DNA of 64,000 nucleotides, taken from assembly GCA_030267565.1 (NCBI GenBank), contig BRXU01000015.1, positions 1,859,001-1,923,000 of the forward strand, read 5' to 3'. The position numbers and the translations under genes were made by a program. The stretch is from Pleodorina starrii. Lineage: Eukaryota; Chlorophyta; Chlorophyceae; Chlamydomonadales; Volvocaceae. Of this stretch, positions 36,999 to 49,600 are shown in pieces. The stretch's first letter is position 1, and every line of letters begins with the position of its first letter. A model generated the notes under the pieces. It was not told the origin of the DNA and did no database searches. It saw nothing but the letters and a program-made list of their open reading frames with translations.

Positions 36999-39900
36999 TG
37001 ACTGCATCCGCAAATTCCCCCTGCCTCCCTCGTGTGCTTGTATATAATGGTGACGCGACGGACTGGGTGGCTTTGGGGTACCGCACGCACAGTGCGGGGC
37101 CGTCGTCCAGTCACGAGCGTTTGACAGGTTGCTTGTTGCTTGTGTGTTTTGATTTTAAACATATAGGTTTGTGGTCGCCCGCGGGATGTGCGCCGCAACG
37201 ATCGTGCCCTCCCAAGAGCGTGGCTCGCCGCCTTGCGCGCGCGTGGTCCTCGTCGTGTCGTACAAGGCTGTACAGTGCCGTACCTGCATGGTATCAGCTC
37301 CGCCATCAGCGGAGGCTCGAAGAAGGGGCGGCAGAAAGCGAGGGGCCGGGCCCGTTGCTCGACCCTGCAGCCAACAGCGCGCCCCCTCTGGCTTACTTGC
37401 AGCTCACACCCATTTGGTGGTGCTGTTTCTCTTTCCCTTCCTCTTGGTACCGGCGCCCACCGTGGCGTGATTGAAGGGGGGCTAGGTTGCGTCTGTTCCT
37501 TTTGCCGCTTGCCATCTGCTTATCTGGACGATCGACGGCTTGGCGGATGTGTGCTGTGTGCGAGGTAGGGGGCGGATTGACGGACGGACGGACAAAACGG
37601 TGCTGTTACCTGATGGGTGCCGGCCAGTGCCGGTGCTGACTAATGTGGGAAGCGCAGCCGCTTCTCGCAGAACCGGCACACGCGCAAACGCGTATACACT
37701 CGGGACGCAACACAAATACACACACACATGTTCCGCCCGCGGCTCGCCCGAACGTTTGCGTGTTTACACGCAGGGGCAGCCACGGCGCGCATTTGAGTTC
37801 ACCGGGGCCGGCGCCATTTCCTGCTGCTCCAGCCATCTGCTGGGGCGGTTCCGCCTTGGTTGCCTTTATAGCATTGTTCTTCTTCTGGAAGGAGTTATAG
37901 CAGCGATAGCCGCAGTTGTTAGGATGGTGGGTGTAGTCGTGGTTGTGGCAATCGTGGTGGTGGGGGTTGTTGCTGTTGCGGCGATGGCGACAAGCGACAG
38001 CGGCGGTGGTGGCAGCGGCGGTGGCGGTACTGAACAGTATCCAAAATGCTGTGCTGTCCTGAACTCCCGACTCGTCCTGTGATTCGCACTGGTGCGATCT
38101 TACCGTACACTTATATATATGCGTCGATGTGTGCGTGTGTTCGGAAGGGCAGGTTCTCTCCTTGCGTCGTGCTGCATGCGGTACACCCTGCGCCTTACCT
38201 GTCCACCTATGCTTTTCCCCGGCCGAGTGGCCGTGTGCCCCTGCCCGCCCGCCTGCCGGCCTCCCCAAGCACCGGTCATCACCGCCTTTTGCCGCCTTCT
38301 TGACGGCTGTTTCCTGCTCTGAGTGTACGACTGTACGGATGTGCGTGCCGTACCATCGCTCATCAATCCCGGGGAGTACACGACATACGTGTCTCTACCG
38401 GTGTTGCGAGGGGCTCGCCGTACATGCCTCCCTCCCTGGAGGCTTCGTCCAGTTGCACCGCACTGCTGAGTCAACCGCCGAACCAACTCCATTAGTTGTC
38501 CCCCAACGGGGCGCGTGCTGTACTGTCCGTACACTGACCCTTTACGTCTAGCTCTATAATTTGTTCGGCCGACGCCATATGATGTTGTTTCTTATCCAAT
38601 TCCTTTTCATAGAAATGTGCGTGCTACCATGGCTTTCTCGTGAGTGTGATGTGCGGAGAGCATCGCGCTCGCGCTCTCCCTTGGTTTAATCTACTACGAC
38701 ATGCTGCTGCTGGTGGCGCGTGTTGTCGGGTGCGGCGATGTCGCGGTGTGTGTGGTGTAGTGCTGATGTTGGAAGGCAGCGCTGCGCGGTTGGTCACATA
38801 CCGCATGGCGTGTTCGGTCAGGCCGCATGCCGGTCTCGGATAACAGCGTGTGGCGCGTTCGGTTTAGGCTCCACGCACCGCATCACGTTATCACGCCGCG
38901 TGCCTCCAAAAATTGCGCCGTTGCTTCCCTGAGAAGAGAATTGCTGCGCGCGTTGTTGTGTGCGTGATGCTGAAGGGCACAGTACGACAACACTCATGCC
39001 GGGCCGCCCCTGAAGCGCGTCCCTCAGTCGCTGTCGCTGGCCGCTCCAAGGCCGCTGCCGCGGAGACGGCGCCGCCGCCGTTGCGAGCGAGCATGCCCGA
39101 CCCGGCGCCGGCGGGAGGTGCCTTCCGCCACTCGGCCACCGGTGGGCCGCGCGGATACCGATGGGGCGTGGGGGGCGGCGATTGGAAGCGGGCAGTGCTG
39201 CTGCAGAAACGACTTGAGCGCCCGACGGCGAATAGATGAATGTATGGGTGGGTCCGGGTGGGTGACCAGGATGATCGAGTGGGAAGATGTCTGGTGGATG
39301 GAGTGACGGCGTCGGGATGAAATTGGCAGTGATGCATACAACTGGCTAGCTGGTCGACTAATTGACTTGCTGGCTGCAGCTGGCTGGGTTGCTGCACTGA
39401 TGGCTGGCGAGCGGGCTTTCAGAAACCGACGTCTCGATGGAGACTGCGCTGGGGTGTTTACTTGGGACGCGGTGGTGTCTCCGGACGGACGATGAGCACC
39501 GCACAGTTGCGATCAACGGATGGTCGGATGGCTTCATGTGTGGGTGAACGATCGAGTAAGTGAATGGATGGATGGATGGATGCGATCGGGGGTACGGTTT
39601 CGGAGCCCGACCATTTGGAACGGCCCGAACCCAGGGCGCACGGCCCTAGCCCACTGGAGTGACGGTGATGGCCCAGCAGGGGCGGCCGCGCTCCGAAACC
39701 CCGCTTCCCGGGGGAGGAAATCTCCGTACAGCTTTTAAGGCCACGCTGCCGAGTGCACACACCACCGTCCCGATCCGCACCCTACCCTACCGTACCGTAC
39801 CGCAATACACTGTAACGGCACCGTACGCCAACCTTCCGCCGCATGCAAGCACCAAGCGACCTCTCACACTCCGTCCGCTTGCGCTGCTGCCGGACATGCC

Positions 39901-41108
39901 TGACTTTCATGCATGCGCCCCGTCACGCCGCCGCCGTCGGCCATTCGCTCCACCCGTACTCCACCGGATGCAGTCGACAGCACGCCGACGCCACACACCG
40001 ACGCCCCGATGTCACGCCGGCCCTTCCGCCATCGCCCGCACCCAACCGCGTCTTGCGACTTCTGCGCACCCCCAGCAGCAGCAGCAGCCGCAACTTGAGC
40101 GATGGGTCATCAGTCGACGCTCCCTGTCCAACAAATTTGACTGTCTGGGGACTACCGGCAGCTCCCGCTGAGGCTGCGGCACAGGCTGGCTGGGGCCGCC
40201 ATACCAGGCCGGGCACAGGCGCCGTGTCGTGCACTGCCCCCCTCGGCTCTGGCGCCAGCTATGGCGGCTGCTAGCCACGACTGCAGGGGTCGCTGCTGAG
40301 AACTTGAAACTAACGCACCGAGAGATGGCGGCGGTCGGTAGCGGACCGGCCAGCCAGCCAGCCGGCCCCCAATCACCGTGAACACCTGCACCGGGGTTAA
40401 CAACGATGTGACCGCAGCGATGGGACGGAGGCGGATACGGTACACCTGGGAACGCGGTTCGTAGAAACAGCAGCGGCAGAACAGTCTAGTAGCGCAGCAC
40501 AGCAAGCGCGGCGAGCACGTCCCTTACTCCACCGCGTGGCAGGCGGGCAATGCATTGGGCAGCGATGGCTGCGGGCATACCTGCTTCCCTCGGGCCCAGG
40601 CCGCATGACAGCACGGGGGCACCGGACGAGTGGCTCGCGGTCCAGGCGGCGACGTGCACCCCGGTAGCCCCCGCCCAGCCAGTGATGATGCGGATTCCGA
40701 TAGCGACCCGGAAGGGAAGGGAAGGCAGGTGCAGCGACGAGGGGCGGGGGGTTGGGTGGGCGGGGCGGCGGGCTGCGAAGAAAGGAAGGCGGGCGCCAGG
40801 CGCCGGCTGCACCGCCGGGTGCCTAGCTACCGGTGGGTAGAGCGCATCTCGCTGCACAGCGTTTCGCCACATGCCTCGACGACGGCGGCGCCGATGCGGC
40901 CGCGGCTGCAGATGTTGCTGCCACACGGCGAGAGTCGACGGCAGCTGCGGCAGCCACGGCGGCGGCTCGATTCGCTGGTAGCTGCACGACACTCCAGCCT
41001 GACGGATGCTGGGAAAGGATCAGAAAGAGGCCAGCGGGCAATCACCGCCTCCCTTGCACCGCCTCCCTTTCCCCGCCGCCACCCGCACCCGGACCGTCTC
41101 AGGTCAAG
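36623..41108. other. Mostly non-coding; 3' flank of the kinase and unresolved stretch
   Basis: 36623 to about 37100 is probably kinase 3' UTR and flank. A (CAG)n run lies near 36969-36999. Between about 39900 and 41040 there are GC-rich open stretches on both strands, for example a minus-strand frame around 40486-40720 (IGIRIITGWAGATGVHVAAW) and a plus-strand frame at 39843-40274. None could be linked by consistent splice sites, so no gene is called. Confidence 0.35.
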
Positions 41109-42140
41109 TCACTCCGGCCCCGGCGGCGGAGGCGGCTCCCAAGCCCCAGTCTCCTCGCCATTCCTGCCGCGCCGCCGCTCCTGCTGCTGCTGCCACTCCC
41201 AAAGAAGCTCAGGGGAGGACTCCAGGGGGGGAAGTCCGGCTGCACGCCGCGCCGCTGCGGCCTCCTGCTCCGCCCACTGCGCCCAGTAGCGCACCTGACG
41301 CGAGGACGAGGACCAGGGCGGGTGGCAGGTGGGTCGGTAGGCTGAGTATGTAAGCGTGCAAGCAGGCCGATGCATCCAGCGGCAAAGCGAGCAGGGGGCC
41401 CCGGTTTGCTGCCTCTGAGGACCGCCGGACTGACCCCTGGTCCCTGCCTGCCCGGACACGGAGCCCCTCTGGGTCGGGTTCGTTTCGTTCGCCAACAAGT
41501 CCCCTCCGTTCCACCTCTGCGGCATCACCTTTGTTGGCCCCCCAAAACACGCGCCCTGCCTCCCGCCCGACAGGTTTGCCCGTGCCCAGACAAACCACCT
41601 CCTCCCACCATGATCTGGGTGCGCCGGTAGGGCCGTAATCACTGCAGTAGCCCACGGAATCCCGGCCCGCGTGAGGGCCACTTACATGCCGGTACACCAA
41701 AGTCCATCCTTCGCGCTGGTGGCCCTGCCGGGCCCGCCAGCTCGCGCCGCGACGTTCCGAGACCACGCAGCAACCATGACTCAAGCAGCGCCCGCCGCCC
41801 CGACCCCGAACCTACCAGCCCACAACTGCGACCCCCCATTCCCGAATCCGCAACGGGCCAAGCGCCGGCCCAACACAGGACCTCGGCGGCTGTGCAGGGT
41901 GTGATCGTGCCAATCTCAGCCGGTCCCACCTGCGCGGCATGCCGCCTCGCCTCCCGCGCCTCGCGCCGCGCCGCCTGCGTCGCCGCTCGCGCCTCCAGCC
42001 GAGCCGCTGCGCGGTCCAGCCGGACGCCGCCCGTCGCCGCCGCCGTCGTCGCCTCCGCCGCCGTCGTCGCCACCGACGGGAAAGGCGGCGGCGGAGCAGC
42101 GGAGGCCACTGCGCCCGCTACCGACGCAGCGGATCCGGAG

Positions 42141-42174
<34 letters not shown>

Positions 42175-44734
42175 CGGCGGATGAGACTTCCGTGGGGCTG
42201 ACCGGAGACACCGGAGACGTTTGACGGGATCTGCTGGATTCAGATGGCGCTTTGCCGGACGCACTAGCGGCCGCAGTGGCGGTGACCGTGGCAGCCTCCG
42301 CCGCTGCTGCTGCTGCTTGCTTTCGCGCTTGCCGGGCCTGTCATGCGTTGGTGGTTCAGGGCGAGTGGCGGGCGAGCGGGTCTCTCTTGAAAGAGCCCAC
42401 AGAGCAAACAAATCCGATACTGGTCGTCACTTCACAACGCAACGTGATGACGCAACGTGACCACATCTGCTCTAGCCGCCCATCCTATGGCGGTGCTCCA
42501 GCCAAGGGCCCAAGGTCCTGATTCCTGCCCGAATCACACCCCCTTAAATCACACCCACACCCACGCCCACCCACACATGCACACAGCAACAGCAACTGCC
42601 AATGCACAGACGCGCGCGCACGCACGTACGGACCTGCGCTGCCGCCGCCTTCTTGGCCCTCTCCGCCGCCCGCCGCGCCTCCGTCGCCAGCCGCCGAGCT
42701 CTCTGTGCCTCGCGGTGCGCCGCCTGGGAGCCCCGGGCCCAAGTGGCGCGAGGGAGAGAAGGGAGTGCCTCTCACGGCGAGCCTCCCACCGAAGGTATGA
42801 TGAACCGGCACCGCCGCCATGTTTCACCATTTCGACGACTACGGCCACGGCCCCCCAACACCACCAGGCCCGCTTTCGCCGCGCAGCAGACGGGACAGCG
42901 GGCGCGACAGAAAGCACGGTGCGCTGCCTCTGGCGCCTCCGCCCGCCGTTCGATGTTGGTTTCCTAATTCCTCGGCTCGGCTTCCCAGCGCTCCGCCACA
43001 GACCGGCGGCCACCCGCCTGCCTGCCCAGAGGCCCGGGCCAAGCCCGCCCCCACCCAAGTACCTTGTCATCACTATCCACCCACCCCACCTGCAATTGCT
43101 CCAGGGCAGCTGCCCGCTCCGCCTCCTCCGCACTTAGGCGGGCCTCCCCGCCGCCACCGCCTGACGAACGCACCTCCTGCAGCCACCCAGGCCGCCACCA
43201 GCGGAGCAGCAGCGGGGCGGTCACACGGAATGGTGTCTTGGGCGCGGCGAGCAAGCGGGTTGGGGTTGGGGGACGGCACCGGAGGCCACGCCGTTCGTAG
43301 CGGCAAACAAGCGGGCAGGCAGGCAGGCAGGCGAGTAGTGGTGTCCATGCCAGCCCGGTGGAGTGTGGACGGCGGAGGGAGGTGCGGCGGGCAGGGAGTG
43401 ACACAGGAGCCGTGGCGCCGTGGCGCACGGTACCTGTTCGTATTTCCAGAGGTAGTCGTACTTGCTGCGCTCGTCTGTGTCGGACAGTACGGCATACGCC
43501 TGGTTGATCTCCGCAAAGATCTCCTCCGAGTCCTCCTGATGGTGTGAAGGAGCGGCAGGCGGGCAGGCGGGGAAACGGAGGGGCGGATGGACGGGGTGAA
43601 AAGGATGAGTGGGCGCACTAAGCGGGTTGGGGCTTGGGGGGGGGAGGTAAGGAACTCGCACATGAACGATCTGGGAGGATGACGGTGCCCACCCAGCGCT
43701 AACTTCAAAGAGACAGCTGGAAAAGGAGTCCTAAACAAGAGCCGACTGGTTTGTAGGATCGTAAACAAACACACAAGCTTCGTGCGTACTTGCGCCCAAG
43801 ACCCAAGGACGGGTTCGGACAGGTCGCCGGTCCGCGATTCAAACCCCTTCCCCCAAACAAACAAGTAGTACCAGCTCGCTGGAGCTCTTGTAACATGTTC
43901 TTGCCAGCTCAAAACGCACCTCCTGACTGACGTCCGGGTGCAAGCTCTTGGCCAACGACCTGGGGGTCCCCAGTCGGGGTGGTAAGGCGGTTGTGTGGTC
44001 AACCGGGTGGTTGGACAGGGTTGTACGGTTGGTCTATTACCGTATTATGGCCGGCCGTGGTCGGCTGGTTGCAACAGGGTGGCACGCGAGTGTACGCCTC
44101 CTGCCATGTCTATATTGTGCGGGGGTGAGCTTAAAGTACAGGAGGAAGGTGCAGTAAGGTAGGGGAGGGGTAGGCCCCAGCATTTAGGTAGGGCCCCCGG
44201 TCATTGGCCATGGCTCTGATACGGAGGATTGACGCTTTACTAAGTCTCCACTTGTTAGGGTGCAGTCGCTGCCGTTTTACCCCCCATGTCGAGGTCGCGG
44301 CGGAAAGTTAAGTGTGAGTCAAACGGCGCTATATTCTCATACAAGGTGACAGCAGTGACAAGAACAGTGTGTTGCACACCTATGAAATGCCCAGAGTCAG
44401 GGCTCTCTGTCGCAGCCACAGGTAATGGTCGGCCGTGCGTGCAAGCGACACAAACTCACCTATAAGCGGCCCTAATTTCATCTTGCGTTGAGGTGGGGCT
44501 TACTCCAAGAACTTCGTAATGACTTCCTGTGAAAGCCAGGATGCAAGGAAACAAAGCCCCTCAAGTACTAAGCTCCTTTGCGCCGCTTGGTGTGATACCG
44601 TCACAAATAATACAATATCATTTAGACTCACGTTTCCTCGTTATTGCGCAACAGTAAACATTGCGATGGGGTTTAAAGGGCGCATTTCGCCGCAGATTTG
44701 GTGCTGGAGGCAATCGACGCGTTAACAGTATCAT
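41109..44734 (-). CDS. J-domain (DnaJ-like) protein with N-terminal transit peptide
   Basis: Eight exons on the minus strand: 44734-44632, 44526-44460, 43959-43920, 43535-43434, 43176-43090, 42723-42634, 42337-41930 and 41294-41109. All are GT-AG and phase-consistent, totalling 1,083 nt (360 aa plus stop). Residues 1-35 (MILLTRRLPPAPNLRR...) are Arg-rich without acidic residues and look like a chloroplast or mitochondrial transit peptide. The J domain follows: HYEVLGVSPTSTQDEIRAAYR, then SLAKSLHPDVSQE with the essential HPD loop, then INQAYAVLSD and RSKYDYLWKYEQ. J domains stimulate Hsp70 ATPase activity. The rest is an Ala/Arg/Glu-rich probable coiled coil (AEEAERAAALEQLQ, then AQRARRLATEARRAAERAKKAAAAQ), a Ser/Ala linker and a Trp-containing C-terminus (VRYWAQWAEQE). 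There is no zinc-finger or DnaJ C-terminal domain, so it is a specialised, class C-like J protein. The ATG is the first in the exon and fits the phase. Confidence 0.88.
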
Positions 44735-45168
44735 GATGGAATGAATTATGATAAAAGCAATGAGAATAAAACTTCTTGATGACACATTTCTGTAATTTGA
44801 GGCCCAAATAGGAGCATGCTCCTCAGTGTGCACCGTGCTGCGTGCTGCCTTCTGTACGGCTTGACTGGAGGGCTTTGACTGGATACCGGTCGTCGAAACG
44901 GTACGACCGGAACGCTCGCCTGTTTCGTAGAGCCTGGCCGTCTGCTTCTTTGTAGTGAATTGTCATCAGCTTTGTGAAACCTCCGACGGTTAAGAGTGCC
45001 AGTCGGGAATATTCGGCTGGGTAGGAAGCGCCTCGGCGCTCGGCGCTTGGCCCACAACGAAGGGAATGGCTGGCATGGAAAGGTTTGGCCCCTTCCGCCC
45101 CCGGCACTTCATTCGGCGTGTACACTAAGTACATATGGCTTACATATATACAACTTATCACGCACATG
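44735..45168. other. Intergenic upstream of the J-protein gene
   Basis: No gene seen. It presumably contains the J-protein promoter; no motif was assigned. Confidence 0.4.
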
Positions 45169-46383
45169 TTTTTGGGCGGGGCCCCAGCGCGAAGCGCCCG
45201 CCCTGTAGCGCGAAGCGCCCGCCCCCCCAGCGCGAAGCGCCCATGTCCGTGCGCGCGTGTGCCCGTGCGTGGGACGTGGGATTGAAGTAATTGGACAAGT
45301 GCAGACTTTCGGCCAACGGAAAGGCTGCGTAAGTAAAAGATTACATTATTTATTGCACGGTAAATTTATTATAGGAACCCAACCTCGTATGAGTAAAAAC
45401 CAGTTTGGCAGTCTCCATGGACCGAGGCCGAGGTCAAACCAACACCTCTCGGCCTATAATTAATTCCAGAAGATTCATCGTTCCTTAAAGTGGAATTCTG
45501 ACATGACGGCGTGAAATGAATCTTCGTTTCGGCAAGCAACCAACTATGTTTGCATTGCGAACATTCTTCCCGCGACCACACCACAGCAGCTCTGCTAGCC
45601 GGTCCGATCGTCTTGACGCATATTGCTATTACAAAGGTTGCAAGGTGCAAACCATGAGGGGCAAAATGCTGGTTGTTGGACGCCAAGCCGCCGATGCACG
45701 CACGATGCGGCGCTCTTCTGCGGGCCGCCCGACAAGTCCAGTCGGCAACCTAGGGGATGGACTTCTACATTCCCTGTCCTAATGTTAAAGGAGTCAAGCC
45801 TCCTCTACGGCATACCTCAGTAGCGAAGCCTGCTGTGCACTCTCGTCGGCAACTGCTGCACGTCGTCGCAACCCTCGCAAACAGTTCCGCTGTCCTTCTA
45901 TTGGCAAGTCAGCCTGCGTGATGTGTAAATGGTACACGCCATGTCTACTGTCAAGTAACTTCAGCCTATGCGCTGGCCGGAAGAGTTGCACAGTGCCGAG
46001 ACGGCGCGCGATGCTAAACATGGGTCGGATTGCTGAAGCCTCGGGCATTTCAGGTATAAAGCTCTGGCTGCCTATCAGCAGGAATGTCGACACTCTCACA
46101 GTTGACGCCCTCGCCGCTCGCTTTGGAAATGCCGTATTTCGGTCGATGCGCACATGCGCTCATGCACCCGACGGGATGACGCGCTTCGCGCGGCGCCGGC
46201 AGGCCTTGCTAACGACCAGGCTAGCAGGCATTTCCGGAAAACGCTCTGGCTGTCTATCAGCAGGAATTTCGACACTCTCACACTTCACGCCCTCGCCGCC
46301 CTAGCACTCAACTTAACCCGTACAGATTTAGTGGGGCCCCGCCCTTTTTCCGGCTTCAAGGAAGCCGAAACCAACCCCTTGTC
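45169..46383 (-). repeat. Interspersed repeat with GGGCGGGGCCCC termini, copy 2
   Basis: Inverted relative of 26027-27013, about 1.2 kb. One end (45169-45245) starts TTTTTGGGCGGGGCCCC and carries the AGCGCGAAGCGCC palindrome three times. The other end (about 46334-46383) has GGGGCCCCGCCCTTTTT and the same CGGCTTCAAGGAAGCCG hairpin as copy 1. It is longer than copy 1 partly because a block around TATCAGCAGGAAT.TCGACACTCTCACA is duplicated (about 46075-46110 and 46255-46290). Confidence 0.65.
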
Positions 46384-46607
46384 AACTCATTTACCACATT
46401 CCGCCGCGCGAGGATTTCGCAGCAGTCAGAGCATTAACACAATCCACAGCTCACGACCCACAAACCAGCAAATAATAATAATAATAATAATACGCCCGAC
46501 AGAGCCGAGGCGTGGGTTATGGGAGCAGGAGGGGTGGGGTGTCGGGTTGCCCCGGTCCCATGCCTCTCCCGCTACCGTTGAGATTGGGAGCCCGCCGTTG
46601 CGGTGGG

Positions 46608-49600
46608 TTAGGGCGGATCGGCGCTGGTTGTGCTCTGTTGGCGGGGGTCCCGCTCCAGTTGCCTCCTGGCAGCGACAATTGCGTTCAACGCTCGGACAGC
46701 GTGGTCGTGGAGGTCGTTGCAGCATTTTTTGGCCGCTTCGTTGCTCGTTCCCAGTGAGGTCAGCAGTTGTCGCAGGTCTTTGCGGATGGTGCCGGCGAAG
46801 CCCAGGCTAATTGCTTCCTGTTTCGTGTAACATACTTTCCATCCGTGCGCCGTCAGCATCTGAGCTAGTTCCGCGTGTTGATGGGCCTTGTCGTTTTGTT
46901 TCTGTGTGTGATTTGTGTCGGCTGTGTAGCCTACTTCGATTATGTGTACAGTGTGCTCGCTGGGGTCATCTGGTCCCATGTATTTCGGTGAGCATGTGTC
47001 GCTGAGGGGTATGCTGGGGATAAGCAGCAGGTCAGGGCGCTTTTTGGACCGATCGTCGTCGGGGATGTTGGGAAGCAGCCACTTGGGCAGGCGTGTGCCG
47101 GCCACGTAGTCCGGCTTGTCCTCCATGCTGCATGCGTCCATGACGATAAAGCAGCCTCCATGGGCCCCTCTGGACAGTGTTCTAGTGATGGTTTGTACCG
47201 CTTGGTTGTGTCGCAGGGTATAGAGAGCGTGCATTCGCGCGTGTTGGCAGCCTCCCAGGATGTGTGCTCCTGAGTCAGGGATGCGTGTCTTTGTTTGGGG
47301 GTCTTTGCACACAGGGCAGTAGCCTGTGGACGTTGGGCCGCCCGGTACAAGGGGCATGCGAAAGAGCTTTGCGAGTTTGGCATTCCAGAGCTGTCCGTAC
47401 AGGTAGTCGAGGCACCGTTTGTAATGCCGGTGCCGGCCCGTGCCCCGCTGCAGGGTTCTGGTGCTGGCATTGATCTCTAGGTCCGGTAAGGCATCCTCTA
47501 CGTATTTGACGTATGCGGTCTCGTTGGTGTACCCATTGTGTGTCGTCTGGCTGACCAGAGTGTCGATGCCGCGGTTAAGGTCGTTGGCGTAGCGACCGGC
47601 GTTTACGTCGGTCCCCTCGGACTTCCGTAGCCACCAGTGTTTACTTCTTGGATTATTGTCTGCTTTCTCTATTACGGCTTCTGCCGGCAGCATTCCCTGC
47701 GCCGCAAGGATAGCAGCCTGTACGGCGGCTTTGTCCGCTTCTTCATTGTATCGAACTCCTGTGTGTGCTTTGACTTTCAATAGCGACGTTTTAAGCTTGG
47801 CGACGGCCCGGGCTTTAAGTGCGGCAACGATGTCTTCTAGCAGTGCTCTATGCTTACTCAGCCGCAATTTTTGCGGGTTGTTTATCATCTTCTGGATCAG
47901 ATGGAGCGATGCTTTGGAGTCCGTCCAAATGCTGAGGTGGGCTTGGTTGTGAGGTAGGCCGCGTCGCATGGTGAGTGCCTGATGTATCGCGCTTAGTTCA
48001 CAGCGCGTAATTGTTTGACATCCGTAGGCTCCTGGGTTGACATCGATGAGGAGCGTATTTCCAGTTAGTGCGTCGACTGCTGCGGCGCCGAGTCCTAACA
48101 TCTTGGTGTTCCCGACCTCGACTTCCCTAACCGACCCATCAGTGTAGATGGATGCGTGGGCGTTGTATCGAAGCGGATTTGCTGCATGGAACGCCAGGTG
48201 CGCGGAGCGTCGTTCAGCGGGTGTGGGGTTACTGCACTTACGAGAGGGCACCGCCTGGTCAGGCGCTCCGGCAGTCATTTTGCGGACGCGTTTTCGTACC
48301 CACTGGGGGGCTATCCACGGCTGGGCTTGACCTGTAGGCGCTGGCAGGGTGGTGTGCATACCTAGCGCTTGTCGGAGGCTGTGCACGTGTGATTTGCCCG
48401 CGTCGTTACTGACCAGTAGCAGGGTCAGGCCAACCGGATAGGGCTTGGTGTCCACGTTGAGCGTGGCGCTTTGCAGTATCCCCTTGGCGGCGAGCGAGTC
48501 GATGCTGCCCACTTGCGTGACCAGGGGGTGCGATAGGTACCGGGTATACGGCGCTGTACGGGACGTGGGGACTACGATAAGGGTGGCGGTCTGCGCAGCC
48601 TCGGTCTTTTTGGCTTCCGCCCAACCCAACGCCCACCGCAGGGCATGGTGGCCCTCCTCGGGTGTGGGTTCCGGGTGTGCGATGGACAAGCCGGTAAACG
48701 GTTGGGAGTATGCGTCATGGTTGGCCCCAAAGAGCATGTCTTCTGGGAAGCGTGAGAAGTACGTTTCAGTGCAATTAGCCACATTTAAAGGGGACGCAAA
48801 GCGTTCTGTGCTTGAGCCCATGGCATTCATGAGGCGTGTTGTAAACTGTTCTCCGAGTCCTTGCTCGTGCGCCGCCTTAACGGGGTGTGTTTTGGTGCCC
48901 CCTCCATCACGGTAGCGCAGGAGGAGGCGTGCCACGTCTTCCTCGAAGCCACCCGCCGCTGCAAGCTTGGCGTGCGCCTCCGGCCTCTTACATTTGGCGT
49001 CGGAGTGCCTTAGCCACAGGCTGCGCAGCAAGCTGTCCAGGAGCGTGCCGATGCATCGTCCCTGGGGGTCGTGAACAAACGCGACTCCCTGTTCTAGGAG
49101 GCCTGCAGGGGTATCTCCGCTGCCGTCCCAAGGTGCGCGGTTAGAGGGGTCGGGGTCGCTGTGTTTGCCAATCTGGATGGTGTACCGCCCTGTCGGGCGG
49201 ATGTCCCTATCCGGGTTGCCGGGATGTACGTCGATTTCTACGTGTTGGCGTAGGAGCCGTTGTCCTCTGGCCTGGTTGAGGCATTCAGAGGCCCATTGGC
49301 CTTGCTGCTGCCTCGGATTAAGGTGCTGGTCCCGGGCTGGCGCAGTGCGCCCGGGGGCCGTCTCGGCATCCGCCTCTAGGCGGTGTCGGAATGCATTGAG
49401 CAGCTCGTTCCAGTTGTCTTGGGTGGCAAGGCGCGTGCCTTCATCCTCGGTTCGCGCCCAGTCTACTTCGATCCTTCCGGTGGGGGTTGCCGTATCTGCT
49501 GCGGCCTCGTACGGACGTGTTGCCGTGGGTAGGTATCCGTGCGCTGCGTACAGCTCGAGCGCCCCTTTGGTGATAACTGTGCTTTCCCACTCAACTTGGT

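Noticed and set aside
37540..38082. Plus-strand frame with a valine-rich hydrophobic run
   Set aside because: The hydrophobic run comes from GTGGTGGTTG-type simple sequence, and there is no start context or neighbouring exon support.
40486..41041. Possible minus-strand exons downstream of the J-protein gene
   Set aside because: Some segments look protein-like, but no acceptor/donor pairs gave a consistent phase, and the plus strand is equally open.
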